From Burkholderia sp. Bp9143 (GTDB lineage Bacteria; Pseudomonadota; Gammaproteobacteria; Burkholderiales; Burkholderiaceae): 64,000 nucleotides of DNA. This document shows, piece by piece, positions 55,701 through 63,051 of this stretch. Position 1 is the stretch's first letter; the number at the start of each line of letters is the position of its first letter. The notes beneath the pieces are model-generated. The model saw only the letters and a list, made by a program, of their open reading frames with translations, made no database searches and had not been told where the DNA came from. Location: assembly GCF_003853645.1 (NCBI RefSeq), contig NZ_QTPO01000018.1, positions 62,001 through 126,000 on the forward strand, given 5' to 3'. Made by a program: the position numbers and the translations under genes.

Positions 55701-57857
55701 CTGGGTGGCCAGCGCGAGCAGGCATTCGGTCGACGAACGGTCCAGGCGGGCGAGCATCGCGGTGGCGATCCGGGTGTGGTGCAGCGTGCGCTCCGCGCGA
55801 TCGGTGAGCGCGTAGACGGCCTCGAGGACGCGGTCGTGAACGAAACGCCAGCGGTTGCCGGTGAGCGACACGAGGCCGGCCTGACGCACGGGGTCCATCC
55901 AGAAACTGAGTTCCGCGCGCGTCTTGCCGGCGGCGGCGCACAGCAGCGCGCCGTCGGCGTCGATGCCAATGCAGGCCAGCAGCGACAGCAGCATCCTCGA
56001 TTCGTGCGGCAGCCGCTGCATCCGGGTCTCCAGCAGGCTGACGACGTTCTCGCTCAGGGAGCGCGCGTCGATATCGGCCGAAGACCATTGCCATGCTTGC
56101 CGTGCCGCGTCGTAGCCGAGCAATCGCTCGTCGATCAGCGTACGCAGCAGCTGCTGGATGTGGAACGGATTGCCACCGGTGTTGCGGTGAACGATGTCGC
56201 CAAGCCCGGACAGCCGCTCCGGCGCGTCGCGAAGCATGCCGGCCAGCATGCGCGGGACGTCGGCGGCACCGAGCGGCGCGAGCGTCAGGGCCGTCACGTG
56301 CGTGCGGTCGAGCTGCCGCAGGAAGCGGCGGAAGGCCGGCGCGAGATCGTGCTGCGACCCGCTCCGATAACCGGCGACGATACAGAAATATGCCGGCGGA
56401 TCGACCGCGATCGACGCGAGAAACGCGAGCGTCGCGTCGTCGGCCCACTGGATGTCGTCCAGCGTCACGACGAGCGGTTCGGCCGGCGCCGCGAACGCGC
56501 GGAAAGCGTTCACGACGATCTGGCACAGATGAAAATCCGGAATCGCATCGGCATGGCCGAACGCGACGGGCTCGACATCGAGCAGCCACGTGATTTCCGG
56601 GAAGATGTGCGCCAGCAGGCCGGCCTGACGGCCCAGGCAGTCGCGCAGCCGCGCGGCGATCGCCGCGATTTCGTCGTCGCGCCGGGCCAGCGCGCTGCCG
56701 AACAGCGCGCGCAGCGCCTGCAGCACGGGTGCGTAGGGCCGGGCGGGCTGGAACTGGTCGACCTTCGCCGACGCGCACCATGCCGTGCGCGACGCGGCCC
56801 GCACGTCGCGCGTGAACGCCTCGATCAGCGCGGTCTTGCCGATGCCGGCCGCCCCGTCGATCAGGACGATGGCTGCCTCGCCGGTGCGCGATACGGTCGT
56901 GCGTACCGCATCGAGTCGGCGGGACTCGGGCTCGCGGCCGACCAGCAGGTTGGCCGTGTGCAGGCCGCCGAGCGGATCGCGGCCGCCGAGCGTGAACGGC
57001 TCGACGAGGCCCGAGGCCAGCCAGTCGTGCAGGATGCGTTCGAGATCGCGCTGCACCGTTTCGCACGACGGATAGCGGTCGGCGGGCTCCTTCGCGATCA
57101 GCTTCAGGATCAGGTCGTTCAGGATGGCCGGCACGTCTTCGCGAAAGGCCGTGGGCGGCGCCGGCTGCATGGCGACGTGCGCATGCACCCATTCGGACGT
57201 CGACGTGGCCTTGTACGGCAGCGCGCCCGTCAGCAGGCGAAACAGCGTGATGCCGAACGCGTAGAGGTCGGAGCGCTCGTCGCCGCACGCGCCCTGCGAT
57301 ACTTCAGGCGCGGCGAACGCGGCAAAATCCGTGCGTATCGTGCGCTCGGCGATGTGCTCCGCGCGACGGTCGCGGGCATGGGCAAACGAGCGGAGCATGA
57401 CCGTGCCGTTCGGCGCGGTGACGACACTGGCCGGCTGCAGATCGCCGTGCAGCCAGCCGCGCCGATGCAGTTCCCCGAGCGTGCGCGCGGCCTGGATCGC
57501 GGTGTCGAGAAAGACCTCGAGCGGCAGCGGTGCGTCGGCCAGCGTGTCGAACGCCCGCACGTCGACGCGCGGATACACGAGCACCGGGCCGTCGGCTGCG
57601 CGGATCAGCGCGGCGGGAAGCAGCGCCCACGCCGGTTCCAGCACGTCGTTCAACGCGAACTCGCGCTCGAATTGCCGGCAGCGCAGATCGAATTCCCAGC
57701 GGGTCTGACATGCCGACCACACGCGCCCCGTGTCGGCGTCCGTCAGGTCGAACCGCAGGACGTCGCCGGAGCGGACCGCATTCGACACGCTGGCGCGCGC
57801 GAACCAGTCGGCATCCATTCGATTCGCGTTGTCCGGGGCGCGCGGAGCTTGGTTCAC
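52734..57857 (-). CDS. pseudokinase/AAA ATPase/GAF/sensor histidine kinase fusion
   Basis: A 1707-residue multi-domain sensor. Order: Ser/Thr-kinase-like domain (about 60-285), ATPase with Walker A GAAGIGKT (335-342), long helical region (about 700-1290), GAF domain (about 1300-1460), and histidine kinase with His1494 (ASIAHEINQPLTS), N-box LVTNALDAM and G-box GAGID...GMGMGLAICRSI. In the kinase-like part the catalytic loop reads HGDLQPAS (137-144) and the DFG position is Ser-Phe within LRSFAHA, with no Asp. No Lys in a VAVK context is evident, so it is probably a pseudokinase. Two FixJ-like response regulators and a STAND regulator lie divergent to it. Confidence 0.9.
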   Translation of the reverse strand: MNQAPRAPDNANRMDADWFARASVSNAVRSGDVLRFDLTDADTGRVWSACQTRWEFDLRCRQFEREFALNDVLEPAWALLPAALIRAADGPVLVYPRVDVRAFDTLADAPLPLEVFLDTAIQAARTLGELHRRGWLHGDLQPASVVTAPNGTVMLRSFAHARDRRAEHIAERTIRTDFAAFAAPEVSQGACGDERSDLYAFGITLFRLLTGALPYKATSTSEWVHAHVAMQPAPPTAFREDVPAILNDLILKLIAKEPADRYPSCETVQRDLERILHDWLASGLVEPFTLGGRDPLGGLHTANLLVGREPESRRLDAVRTTVSRTGEAAIVLIDGAAGIGKTALIEAFTRDVRAASRTAWCASAKVDQFQPARPYAPVLQALRALFGSALARRDDEIAAIAARLRDCLGRQAGLLAHIFPEITWLLDVEPVAFGHADAIPDFHLCQIVVNAFRAFAAPAEPLVVTLDDIQWADDATLAFLASIAVDPPAYFCIVAGYRSGSQHDLAPAFRRFLRQLDRTHVTALTLAPLGAADVPRMLAGMLRDAPERLSGLGDIVHRNTGGNPFHIQQLLRTLIDERLLGYDAARQAWQWSSADIDARSLSENVVSLLETRMQRLPHESRMLLSLLACIGIDADGALLCAAAGKTRAELSFWMDPVRQAGLVSLTGNRWRFVHDRVLEAVYALTDRAERTLHHTRIATAMLARLDRSSTECLLALATQIEQAKAAPLDRALALAFAEVLVAAAQAAAPAAARDRALSFLASAQSLLGPLAWSQHHDLASRIGILRCGLLLATGETAQAAIAIDELMARTRTPADRAEAHRLKAAQLTVESRYRQAVDVALAGLALLGVQLPAEPVEADLAAACDAVKEALDGRAIHALVDLPVMTDTRVEATMALLTALEAAMFYPSGGLMLLHFATMVRLTLRHGVTAASVQGLAWYGVSIAQYRDAYEAGFEFAQVALALVDRHGFERYRSATLIALDQVSVWTRPLSYALECARDAKAAGNASAELRWMCYSCNHIVSDLLSMGEALPAIRDEIDPLLEIARGARYDDIVDLVSTQSEFVDALQLGFERPIGTWRTRASTRTPMSVLQFWTDVLAGQAAFIFGDADAARASLDAAASFAWSTPAHIMQSDFQLFGVLAGIASDAGATPPDRLLERFAPQRARVAAWSELNPETFRNKLALIDAEFARVRGDHVVAMQQYEAAAGLAAERGFVHEQALAHELAARHAASLGLSGPARHQLRLAHACYRRWGATGKTQAMESRHPFLVMDPLPGEPAVPAREDLDFALAMRAAHSLSEEIVLERLVQTLMRSMIVYAGARYGLLLLARHDRLTIEATARIAGSDVIVDIARGEPTEEDVPLSILNTVARTRKPVVLANAQREGVPDHVDSLRAHPTRSLFCLPLLKQGALIGVLYLENALTNGVFSPRRIAMLEVLAPQAANALESARLYAELIDENARRLETEAALRHARTELARTAHVTVMGELAASIAHEINQPLTSIVTSAGAGMRWLRGTQPDLGEALSSLEDIRASGVRAADIVRALRSLARQAPLALAPLAIDELIRDMLHLTATEIDAKQVALRVDLHCGDIRVMADRTQLQQVILNLVTNALDAMDGPATSRELDVTSHADDGHVVICVADRGAGIDAGIASRIFDPFFTTKSHGMGMGLAICRSIIEAHGGTLEAAPRDGGGTALTFRLPVSTAH

Positions 57858-58155
57858 GGTGGCGTGGCAGGCGGGTTGAAGCAGGGTGTAAGCGGCTCGT
57901 AAAGCGGCATCGGCCGGGCTGAATGCACGCCTGGCGGCGGCCCGTGCATTGTCCGTCAGCTCGCGAGAAATTGCAGTACCCGTGGCGCGCCCGCCGGCAC
58001 CGGACTACACCTATGGATAATGGTCGGCGCGCGTATCGCGCCATACGATTCGTCCAGGCTTTCCGGCACGCCGCAATGCGACCGGAAGGCGGGAACAGAG
58101 GGGGCCGCCTCGCGAGGCGGCACACGGTATGGCGCAGCATGGACGGGTGCGGATC

Positions 58156-59637
58156 ATGTACAGGTTCGGTCGGGTGACGGTATCCCTTGAGTGCCGCGAA
58201 GTCTACGTCGACGGGCAGCCGCGATATATCGGCGCCCGCGCGTTCGAGATTCTCGAGCTGCTGGTGAAGGCGGCCGGCAGGCTCGTATCAAAGGAAGAAA
58301 TCATGCAGGTCGTGTGGCCGCACACGATCGTGGTCGAGAACAACATCCAGGTGCACGTTTCGACGCTGCGCAAGCTGTTCGGCGGCAAGCACGGCTGGAT
58401 CCGGACCGAACCGGGCCGCGGCTATCGCCTTGCGGCGCCGGTCGACCTTTCCCGCACCGAGCGTGAGCCGGAGCGGTCCGACGCGCCGGCCGGCGCACGC
58501 GCCGCCGGCGTATCGCGCAAATGCCCGCTGATCGGCCGGGAGCGCGAAGCGGCCGAGCTGCACACGCTGCTCGAACGCGAGGCGCTCGTCACGCTGGTCG
58601 GGCCGGGCGGTGTCGGCAAGACGCATCTCGCGCAGGAGGTCGTCGCGGCCTGGTCGGCGGTATGCGGCATCGAGTCGATCCGCATCGATCTCGCCGGCCG
58701 GCCGGGCGGCGCGACGCTCGAATCCGCGGTGCTGGACGCGCTCGGCGCGCCGGGCGGCCCGGCCGCCGAGCCGGCGGATGTCGTGCGCGCGCTCGGCGCT
58801 CGGCGCGTCATGCTGGTGTTCGACAACGCCGAGCAGCATGTCGATGAACTCGCGGACCTCTGCGAAGCGATCACGGCGGGCAATACCGGCGCGCTGCTCG
58901 TGGTGACGAGTCGCGAACCGCTGCGGGTCGCCAGCGAGCGCGTGTATCGGGTCGGGCCGCTGCCGGTGCCGCCGGCCGGTGCGAACGGCGCCGAGATCCT
59001 CGCGTGCGGTGCCGTCCGCATGTTTCTGGCGCGCTCGCGCGCGATGGGCACCGACATTCCGGCAGACCTGCAGACGCTCGACGCGATCGCGACCATCTGC
59101 CGTCGCCTGAGCGGCCTGCCGCTCGCGCTCGAGCTCGGCGCGGCCCGTGTGGCATCGCTCGGGATCCAGGGGCTGGCCACCGATCTCGACAAGTCCGTCC
59201 TGTCGCTGTCCGGCGGCCTGCGTACGGCGCATCCGCGCCAGCAGACCCTCCGGGCCACCATCGAGTGGAGCTACCGGTTGCTCGACGACGCGGAGCGCCT
59301 CGTGCTGTGCCGTCTCGCGGTCTTTCCGGATGCGTTCCGGCTAGACGCGGCGTGCGCGCTGGCCACCTGCGACGAACCGGCAGCCGATCAGGTGCTCGAC
59401 TGCGTGGTCAGCCTCGCGTCAAAATCGCTGCTGGTCGTCCATTCCGCCGGGCTTTCGAAGCGCTACTCGCTGCTCGAGGTCGTGCGCGCCTATGCGCTCG
59501 AGAAGCTGGCGGAGTCGGGCGAGGCCGGCCGCGTTCATGCCCGCTACGCGTCCTTCGTGGCGGAGGAACGCGCGGATGCGCCGCAGCCGGCGACGGTCGC
59601 GGCCGCGCAACCGATGCCGGCGCTCAGGTGGGCGTGA
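58156..59637 (+). CDS. winged-helix/STAND ATPase regulator lacking the TPR C-terminus
   Basis: A 493-residue relative of the 955-residue regulator at 38973. Winged helix at 1-95 (RLVSKEEIMQVVWPHTIVVENNIQVHVSTLRK), Walker A GPGGVGKT (149-156), Walker B MLVFDNAEQ, then TSREPLRVAS and GLPLALELGAARVASLG. It ends shortly after the ATPase's C-terminal winged helix (YSLLEVVRAYALEKL), so the long sensor repeat is absent. The stop is followed directly by a response-regulator gene. I prefer ATG 58156 to 58129 because it aligns with the paralogues' starts. It may be a reduced, partner-dependent switch. Confidence 0.85.
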   Translation: MYRFGRVTVSLECREVYVDGQPRYIGARAFEILELLVKAAGRLVSKEEIMQVVWPHTIVVENNIQVHVSTLRKLFGGKHGWIRTEPGRGYRLAAPVDLSRTEREPERSDAPAGARAAGVSRKCPLIGREREAAELHTLLEREALVTLVGPGGVGKTHLAQEVVAAWSAVCGIESIRIDLAGRPGGATLESAVLDALGAPGGPAAEPADVVRALGARRVMLVFDNAEQHVDELADLCEAITAGNTGALLVVTSREPLRVASERVYRVGPLPVPPAGANGAEILACGAVRMFLARSRAMGTDIPADLQTLDAIATICRRLSGLPLALELGAARVASLGIQGLATDLDKSVLSLSGGLRTAHPRQQTLRATIEWSYRLLDDAERLVLCRLAVFPDAFRLDAACALATCDEPAADQVLDCVVSLASKSLLVVHSAGLSKRYSLLEVVRAYALEKLAESGEAGRVHARYASFVAEERADAPQPATVAAAQPMPALRWA

Positions 59638-59647
59638 TACGTCTGTC

Positions 59648-59669
59648 GATACCGCTCGAGCGGTGTCGC
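59648..59669. repeat. 22-bp near-perfect palindrome before the response regulator
   Basis: CGATACCGCTCGAGCGGTGTCG is palindromic except for one T/G pair; the core ACCGCTCGAGCGGT (59651-59664) is exact. It lies in the 70-nt gap between the STAND regulator stop and the response regulator ATG. It could be an operator or a terminator stem; without a U-run, operator use seems at least as likely. Confidence 0.5.
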
Positions 59670-59707
59670 GATGTTCTGGATAGACAAAGAATTCGGGTTC
59701 TCATTTC

Positions 59708-60079
59708 ATGGGCATTGTTTGCATCATCGATGACGATGCGTCGGTCCGTAAGAGTCTTGCCAGCCTGTTGAAATCGGCTGGCTATACGGCATTGCCGTTT
59801 GCGTCGGGCGAGGAATTCCTCGCGAGCGGCCCGCTGGACGATGCGGTCTGCGTGCTCCTCGACTTGAAGATGAAGGGGATGAGCGGCCTCGACGTTCAGC
59901 GCCTGCTGGTTCAGCGCAACGCGACGATTCCGATCATCTTCATGTCGGCGCACGGCGATGACGAATCGGTTCGCCGCGCGCTCGCGCAAGGCGCGGTCGC
60001 GTTTCTGCGCAAGCCGTTTCCATCGGACGATATGATCAATCTGATCGACCAGGTCGCATCGGGCGGGCGTCCTGCCTGA
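59708..60079 (+). CDS. single-domain response regulator (FixJ-type receiver)
   Basis: A 123-residue receiver with no output domain. Acidic pocket Asp8-10 (IIDDDAS), phospho-acceptor Asp52 (LLDLKMKGMSG), Ser80 (FMSAHGD) and Lys102 (FLRKPFPSDDMI). It should be phosphorylated by a histidine kinase, possibly the giant sensor encoded divergently at 52734-57857. Acts by protein contact or as a phosphate sink. Followed by a full FixJ-type regulator after 98 nt. Confidence 0.9.
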   Translation: MGIVCIIDDDASVRKSLASLLKSAGYTALPFASGEEFLASGPLDDAVCVLLDLKMKGMSGLDVQRLLVQRNATIPIIFMSAHGDDESVRRALAQGAVAFLRKPFPSDDMINLIDQVASGGRPA

Positions 60080-60177
60080 TGCCGTCGCCTTGCCACGCAA
60101 GGGTTGCGCGGCATTTCGCGGGGCTTCCGGCTCGTTTATCATTCGATGATGAACGGGACGCCAACACAGGGAAAGCA

Positions 60178-60819
60178 ATGGCAGGCACGCCGGATATGAC
60201 GTCGATCGTCTATGTGGTCGACGACGACGAAACGCTGCGGCGCGCATTGAGCGGGCTGTTGCGTTCGGCCGGTTTTCACGTCGAGACCTTCGCGTCGTCG
60301 CGGGCGTTTCTCGCGTTCGAGCGGCCCGATGTGGCGAGTTGCCTGATCCTCGACGTCCGTCTTGCCGACGAGAGCGGGCTGGCCGTTCAGGAGGAAGCGG
60401 TGCGCACGGGGTTGAACGTGCCCATCCTGTTCATGACGGGCTACGGTGACGTGGCCACCACGGTCAAGGCGATGAAGGGCGGCGCGCTCGACTTCCTGAC
60501 GAAGCCGTTCGACGACGACGCGATGCTCGATGCCGTCAGCCGCGCACTGGCCGGGGACCGCGAGCGTCTCGCGCGCGATCGCGTACTGCGTGCGCTGCGT
60601 CAGGCCTATGCGTCGTTGACGCCGCGCGAACGCGAAGTGATGAGCCATGTGGTCGCGGGGCTGATGAACAAGCAGATCGCGTCGCATCTCGGCCTGCAGG
60701 AAATCACGGTGAAGGTGCACCGGGCGCAGGTCATGAAGAAGATGCAGGTGCGCACGCTGCCGGATCTCGTGCGGCAAGCCGAAGCACTGGGCGTGCGCCC
60801 GGGCGGCGCGCCCGAATGA
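60178..60819 (+). CDS. FixJ/NarL-type response regulator with LuxR helix-turn-helix
   Basis: A 213-residue regulator. Receiver (about 8-125) with Asp15-17, phospho-acceptor Asp59 (LILDVRLADESG), Thr87 (MTGYGD) and Lys109 (LTKPFDDDAM). LuxR-type DNA-binding domain at about 146-205 (LTPREREVMSHVVAGLMNKQIASHLGLQEITVKVHRAQVMKKM). ATG 60178 has AGGGA about 6 nt upstream. It is the only complete output regulator in this cluster and a candidate for the TTCAG repeats nearby. Confidence 0.92.
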   Translation: MAGTPDMTSIVYVVDDDETLRRALSGLLRSAGFHVETFASSRAFLAFERPDVASCLILDVRLADESGLAVQEEAVRTGLNVPILFMTGYGDVATTVKAMKGGALDFLTKPFDDDAMLDAVSRALAGDRERLARDRVLRALRQAYASLTPREREVMSHVVAGLMNKQIASHLGLQEITVKVHRAQVMKKMQVRTLPDLVRQAEALGVRPGGAPE

Positions 60820-60900
60820 GCCGGCGCGCCGGTCGCGGGCGACCGGCGCACGACGGGCGGCCGTTGCGCATCGACGCGCGCGGCAACCGGATGGCGACGG

Positions 60901-60936
60901 CCTGAAAAAACCTGAAAAATCCTGAAACGCGCTGAA
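60901..60936. repeat. four phased CTGAA (TTCAG) repeats between convergent genes
   Basis: CTGAA (TTCAG on the minus strand) occurs at 60902, 60912, 60922 and 60932, exactly 10 bp apart. The array lies between the convergent ends of the FixJ-type regulator and the chloroperoxidase-like gene, with no promoter hexamer nearby. It matches the repeat unit seen before three promoters in the window. Confidence 0.65.
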
Positions 60937-60938
60937 GG

Positions 60939-60957
60939 GCGCGCCGGCCCGGCGCGC
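60939..60957. terminator. palindromic GC stem between convergent genes
   Basis: GCGCGCCGGCCCGGCGCGC is a 19-nt palindrome around a central C. It sits immediately after the phased repeats and before the 3' end of the leftward gene at 60971, and probably serves as a two-way terminator. Confidence 0.5.
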
Positions 60958-60970
60958 TGTGTGGCGACGC

Positions 60971-61945
60971 TTACGCCTTCAGGAACGCGAGCAATTCGGC
61001 ATTGATCCGCTCCGCGTCGACGACGCACATGCCGTGCGAGCCGCCGGGGATGACCTTGAGTTGCGCGTGCTTCACGATCTTCGCGGACAGGCGCGCGGAA
61101 TCGTCGATCGGCACGATCTGGTCGTCGTCGCCGTGCAGGATCAGCGTCGGGACGTCGATCTTCTTCAGGTCTTCGGTGTAGTCGACCTCGGAGAATTCCT
61201 TTACGCACAGATACTGGCCATGCACGCCGCCCATCATCCCCTGTGCCCAGAATGCGTCGATCGTGCCCTGCGATACCTTCGCGCCGGGGCGATTGAAGCC
61301 GAAGAACGGCACGGCGAGATCCTTGTAGAACTGCGAACGGTTCTCGGCGACGTTCTTGCGGATGCCGTCGAATACATCCATCGGCAGGCCGCCGGGATTG
61401 GTCGGGGATTTCACCATCTGCGGCGGCACGGCGCCGATCAGCACGGCCTTCGACACGCGCTTCGTGCCATGACGGCCGATGTAGTGCGCGACTTCGCCGC
61501 CGCCGGTGGAGTGGCCGACGAGCGTGGCTTCGCGCAGGTCGAGCGCATTCATCAGCGCGGCGAGATCGTCCGCGTAGGTATCCATGTCATTGCCTTGCGA
61601 CGGCTGGCTCGATCGGCCGTGACCGCGGCGATCGTGCGCGATCACGCGGTAGCCGTGCTGCACCAGGAACAGCATCTGCGCGTCCCAGGCATCGGCACAC
61701 AGCGGCCAGCCGTGCGAGAAGACGACCGGACGGCCGCTGCCCCAGTCCTTGAAATAAATCTGCGTGCCGTCTTTCGTGGTGATCGTGTTCATCGCATGGG
61801 CTCCTTGATGGGCGGAAGAGACGTGATGGGGGGCGGCAGCGGCGGCGGCGGCCGGCAGCGCGGCGGCTGCAACGGCGGTCGCGCCGGCGAGCAGCATGTC
61901 TCGGCGGCGCGCCGAGGGGACGGCGTCGATGTCTGCGGGACGCAT
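60971..61945 (-). CDS. Tat-exported alpha/beta hydrolase (non-heme chloroperoxidase-like)
   Basis: A 324-residue alpha/beta hydrolase. A twin-arginine signal ([15 protein letters not shown], then an Ala-rich stretch to about residue 40) precedes the mature enzyme, which begins near [19 protein letters not shown]. Nucleophile Ser in GHSTGGGEV, acid in [10 protein letters not shown] and base in GGSHGM; the wording matches the non-heme haloperoxidase/esterase family. AAGGAG is 5 nt before the ATG at 61945. Phased TTCAG repeats lie about 175 nt upstream. Likely a periplasmic esterase or perhydrolase; halogenation is not implied. Confidence 0.9.
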   Translation of the reverse strand: MRPADIDAVPSARRRDMLLAGATAVAAAALPAAAAAAAPHHVSSAHQGAHAMNTITTKDGTQIYFKDWGSGRPVVFSHGWPLCADAWDAQMLFLVQHGYRVIAHDRRGHGRSSQPSQGNDMDTYADDLAALMNALDLREATLVGHSTGGGEVAHYIGRHGTKRVSKAVLIGAVPPQMVKSPTNPGGLPMDVFDGIRKNVAENRSQFYKDLAVPFFGFNRPGAKVSQGTIDAFWAQGMMGGVHGQYLCVKEFSEVDYTEDLKKIDVPTLILHGDDDQIVPIDDSARLSAKIVKHAQLKVIPGGSHGMCVVDAERINAELLAFLKA

Positions 61946-62346
61946 TGAGGCTCCTTGAACGTGCGGTGGAACGATGCCGCGTGGATGGAATGTCCGGATC
62001 TGCCCGCATGCGGCAATCTCGCCGGCAGCCGTCGTGCGTTCGCGCTCGCGAGCCGGCAGGCGCACGAGGGGAGCGAACGAACGTCGACGGGAGCCTATCG
62101 CGGGGCCACGCGGCCTGTACTGAAATCCGGCTGAATTTTCATGAACCGGTCGTGCCGCGCGCCGCGCGTGCGGGGCTGCCAGAACAATTAAGCCGGGGAA
62201 TCAAGACTCTTCAGCGGCCGCCCGCTATCGTCATCATCAAGCCGTCCCGTCGCGGGTCGCTGCCGGTTCGCGCCGGCGGGCGACGACCGTGATGGGGACG
62301 GGGGCGAAACGTCCGAATCTCTCGCCATTTGCCTGGATATGCCGCC
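61946..62346. other. divergent promoter region between the hydrolase and DUF3331 genes
   Basis: About 400 nt with no recognisable gene. It holds the TTCAG/TAGGCT element at 62092-62145 on the minus strand for the hydrolase gene and, further right, a GC-rich stretch leading to the DUF3331 gene. No other structure was identified. Confidence 0.5.
62092..62145 (-). promoter_or_regulatory. phased TTCAG repeats and TAGGCT hexamer before the hydrolase gene
   Basis: Minus strand: TTCAT (62145-62141), 5 nt, TTCAG (62135-62131), 6 nt, TTCAG (62124-62120), then 22 nt to TAGGCT (62097-62092). Unit spacing is identical to the cytochrome c promoter and the hexamer is one base further away. The hexamer is about 147 nt before the ATG, implying a long untranslated leader. 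Confidence 0.5.
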
Positions 62347-62772
62347 ATGGACGCATTCGATCGCTGGGAGCACGTGATGACGTTGCTCGATCCGTCGCCC
62401 GGTGCAAGCCGCTGCGCGTCGTCGAATCTTCGCGACCGCGACGCCGCGCGCCGCCATCATCGCGACGATGCACGTGGTGCATCGAGCGGTGGCGCGCGCC
62501 GCCGCTGCGCGATCGTCGCGATCGAGCGGCAGACCGATTCCTCGGTACTCGTGTCGTGGAGCGATCCGACGCACTGCCGGTATGACGAGCAGCGCTGGAT
62601 CAGCGCAAAGTCGCGCTCGCTGGGGCGTTGCGCACTGACCGGCCAGCCGATTCGCACCGGCGATGCGATCTACAAGCCGCAGTGGCGCGGATCGAATCGT
62701 CCCGCGAATTGCTGGGAGGCGATCCTCGCGTCCGAACTGGACCGCTTCATCGTCAGGATGTCCCGCTCGTGA
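62347..62772 (+). CDS. DUF3331 domain protein
   Basis: A 141-residue protein of unknown function. The recognisable part is C-terminal: VSWSDPTHCRYDEQRW followed by CALTGQPIRTGDAIYKPQWRG, a pattern I associate with DUF3331 proteins found almost only in Burkholderia and relatives. Cys/His spacing (SRCALTGQ) hints at a small metal or substrate site. The N-terminal half is Arg/Asp/Ala-rich and low in complexity. I use ATG 62347; a TTG at 62329 is possible. Confidence 0.7.
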   Translation: MDAFDRWEHVMTLLDPSPGASRCASSNLRDRDAARRHHRDDARGASSGGARRRCAIVAIERQTDSSVLVSWSDPTHCRYDEQRWISAKSRSLGRCALTGQPIRTGDAIYKPQWRGSNRPANCWEAILASELDRFIVRMSRS

Positions 62773-62830
62773 CCGGAGGCGGTACGCCCCGTCATGGATG
62801 CCGAATCAGGGGTCGTTTTTCGTAAAAAAA

Positions 62831-62848
62831 CAATTCATCGGTGAATTG
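62831..62848 (-). terminator. hairpin followed by a U-run on the minus strand
   Basis: On the minus strand CAATTCA-CCGA-TGAATTG (7-bp stem, 4-nt loop) is followed directly by seven Ts. This is the form of an intrinsic terminator, but no leftward gene reads into it in this window. It may stop antisense or small-RNA transcription from the region ahead of the regulator at 63052. Confidence 0.45.
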
Positions 62849-62998
62849 CCGCTTCTCGTGTCCTGAATGGATGGCACGGTGTCGTGTCGCGTAGAGAGGG
62901 CGTGCGGCGCACGGATTCCAACAATTCAAAAAATTTGCTCTTTCTATTCTAATAATTCGAATCAACATCCGCAGCAAATGCCGTAGCATGGGGGCCAA

Positions 62999-63040
62999 AT
63001 CGATGTCGCTTTGGAGAGGGCATCGATAAATGTCATCGAT
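62999..63040. repeat. three ATCGAT units before the third STAND regulator
   Basis: ATCGATG at 62999-63005, CATCGAT at 63021-63027 and CATCGAT at 63034-63040 share the palindromic core ATCGAT just ahead of the ATG at 63052. The last two are 13 bp apart. The surrounding 150 nt are unusually AT-rich for this window, so this is the promoter region and the repeats may bind a regulator. Confidence 0.35.
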
Positions 63041-63051
63041 TAGAAAATCCC

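Noticed and set aside
52737-57902. 1721-residue open frame on the plus strand opposite the giant sensor kinase
   Set aside because: It mirrors the minus-strand gene in a high-GC region, its translation is Arg/Gln/Asp/His-rich with no domain, and the minus strand encodes clear ATPase and histidine kinase motifs.
62999-63040. Reading the ATCGAT repeats as a short CRISPR or tandem array
   Set aside because: Only three 6-7-bp units with irregular spacing; too short and too few for any array. Kept only as possible regulator sites.
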